From NCBI RefSeq assembly GCF_020400825.1, contig NZ_JAINVH010000001.1, positions 62,001 to 126,000 on the forward strand: DNA of 64,000 bases, written 5' to 3'. Made by a program: the position numbers and the translations under genes. Shown one piece after another: positions 63,477-64,000 of the stretch (positions are counted from its first letter, which is position 1; each line of letters starts with the position of its first letter). Below the pieces are notes generated by a model, which searched no databases, was not told where the DNA came from, and saw only the letters and a list, made by a program, of their open reading frames with translations. This stretch comes from Streptomyces sp. HPF1205. Its GTDB lineage: Bacteria; Actinomycetota; Actinomycetes; Streptomycetales; Streptomycetaceae.

Positions 63477-64000
63477 GTGAACCCGTCCACCGCAGGCGCC
63501 AACCTTCCCGCCCTGCGCAGCCACAACACGGCCCTGGTCCTGACGCTGCTGCGCGAGGCGGCCGGCGCACCGGGCGGCGGCGGGCTCAGCCGGCCGGAGC
63601 TGGCCGAGCGCACCGGCCTCACCCCGCAGGCGGTCAGCAAGATCGCCGCCCGGCTGCGGGCCGAGGGACTGGTGGAGGAGGCGGGCAGGCGCGCCTCGAC
63701 CGGCGGCAAGCCGCGCACCGACCTGCGGCTGGCGGCCGGCTCGCGGTATGCGGCCGGCGCCCACCTCGACGGCGAACGCCTGACCGCCGTCCTCACCGAC
63801 CTCGCAGGACGTGCCGTCGCCGACCGCACCCTGCCGCTCGACCTGGGCCGCCCGGTGGAGGAGGGGCTGGCCGCGATCGCCGCGGGCCTGCGTACGGTCC
63901 TGGCGGCGGCCCCCGCGCCCGTCCTGGGGGTCGGCGTCGGCATGCGCGGCCCCCTCGACCACACCACAGGTGTCCTGCACCGCGTCACAGGGCACCCGCA
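63477..64000 (+). CDS. ROK family transcriptional regulator, C-terminus outside window
   Basis: First 174 codons. Winged helix with LVLTLLREA and LSRPELAERTGLTPQAVSKIAARLRAEGLVEE (about 20-75), followed by the start of the ROK sugar-kinase-like domain (AAGAHLDGERLTAVLTDLAGRAV, GVGVGMRGPLDHTTGVL). ROK regulators sense sugars or phospho-sugars and repress neighbouring genes. GTG 63477; GGGCGG upstream is weak. The gene runs off the right edge. Target: probably the divergent Gfo/Idh gene through the palindrome at 63428. Confidence 0.9.
   Translation, partial: MNPSTAGANLPALRSHNTALVLTLLREAAGAPGGGGLSRPELAERTGLTPQAVSKIAARLRAEGLVEEAGRRASTGGKPRTDLRLAAGSRYAAGAHLDGERLTAVLTDLAGRAVADRTLPLDLGRPVEEGLAAIAAGLRTVLAAAPAPVLGVGVGMRGPLDHTTGVLHRVTGHP

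Overview
The window is high-GC actinobacterial DNA of Streptomyces type (Streptomyces or a close genus). The reasons are about 72-75% G+C by eye, near-universal G/C third codon positions, frequent GTG starts, hairpin-only terminators, an SsgA-like sporulation gene, and a gene order that, from memory, follows S. coelicolor core-chromosome genes from about SCO2959 (narK) down to about SCO2897 (penicillin-binding protein). It is a conserved chromosomal arm-proximal or core segment, not a mobile island: I see no integrase, transposase, phage gene, rRNA or CRISPR array. One tRNA-Leu(UAG) is present. Layout: (1) 1-4.9 kb, minus strand: a sugar ABC importer plus a YicI-like alpha-xylosidase operon with an excellent promoter and LacI-type palindromes. 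(2) 5-7.8 kb: nitrate transporter narK and the HemD-like regulator nnaR, each preceded by a GlnR-box-like element. (3) 8-16.3 kb: CGNR zinc-finger protein, HelD-type RNA polymerase recycling helicase, a candidate structured small RNA, malic enzyme, HU, MurA, YqgE, DUF3039. (4) 16.3-24.6 kb: TPR membrane protein, GH20 hexosaminidase, and a three-subunit molybdenum hydroxylase with two odd subunits. (5) 24.6-33.8 kb: small metabolic and resistance-like genes, an RHH/Doc toxin-antitoxin pair, a helicase, an IclR regulator, a PDZ-less Lon-type membrane protease, and an Lrp regulator divergent from hppD. (6) 33.9-40.3 kb: hppD, a GlcD-like oxidase, ssgG, and two RDD membrane proteins. (7) 40.4-50.1 kb: pncB-pncA (NAD salvage) divergent from clpS-DUF2017, then an amino-acid permease, mec, a cysteine-containing leader peptide, cysO-cysM, a metallo-beta-lactamase-fold phosphodiesterase-like gene, nagF, rph-rdgB. 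Much of this matches the Mycobacterium Rv1330c-Rv1341 order. (8) 50.2-64 kb: an ABC-2 exporter trio, a class A PBP, a GroES-like protein, Bcp, an unusual HNH protein made of four repeated DNA-binding-like modules, tRNA-Leu, a class V aminotransferase, DUF445, a FAH-family hydrolase, and a Gfo/Idh/MocA oxidoreductase divergent from a ROK regulator that runs off the right edge. How genes work together: CysO is a sulfur-carrier protein. CysM makes CysO-bound cysteine and the JAMM peptidase Mec releases it. The two-cysteine leader peptide in front of cysO is placed to sense cysteine. narK and nnaR form a nitrogen-assimilation pair under probable GlnR control. pncB-pncA form an NAD-salvage operon with a palindrome over a leaderless promoter. 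The xyloside importer feeds the GH31 enzyme. Intergenic regions are unusually rich in short tandem and direct repeats with unit lengths of 9-25 bp. The items I find most worth a second look are the four-module HNH protein, the cysteine leader peptide and the GG-Met-Arg tail of CysO, the xanthine-dehydrogenase-like large subunit that lacks the family glutamate, its iron-sulfur partner with a 400-residue disordered head, the structured candidate small RNA, and nagF standing without its usual IIC neighbours.
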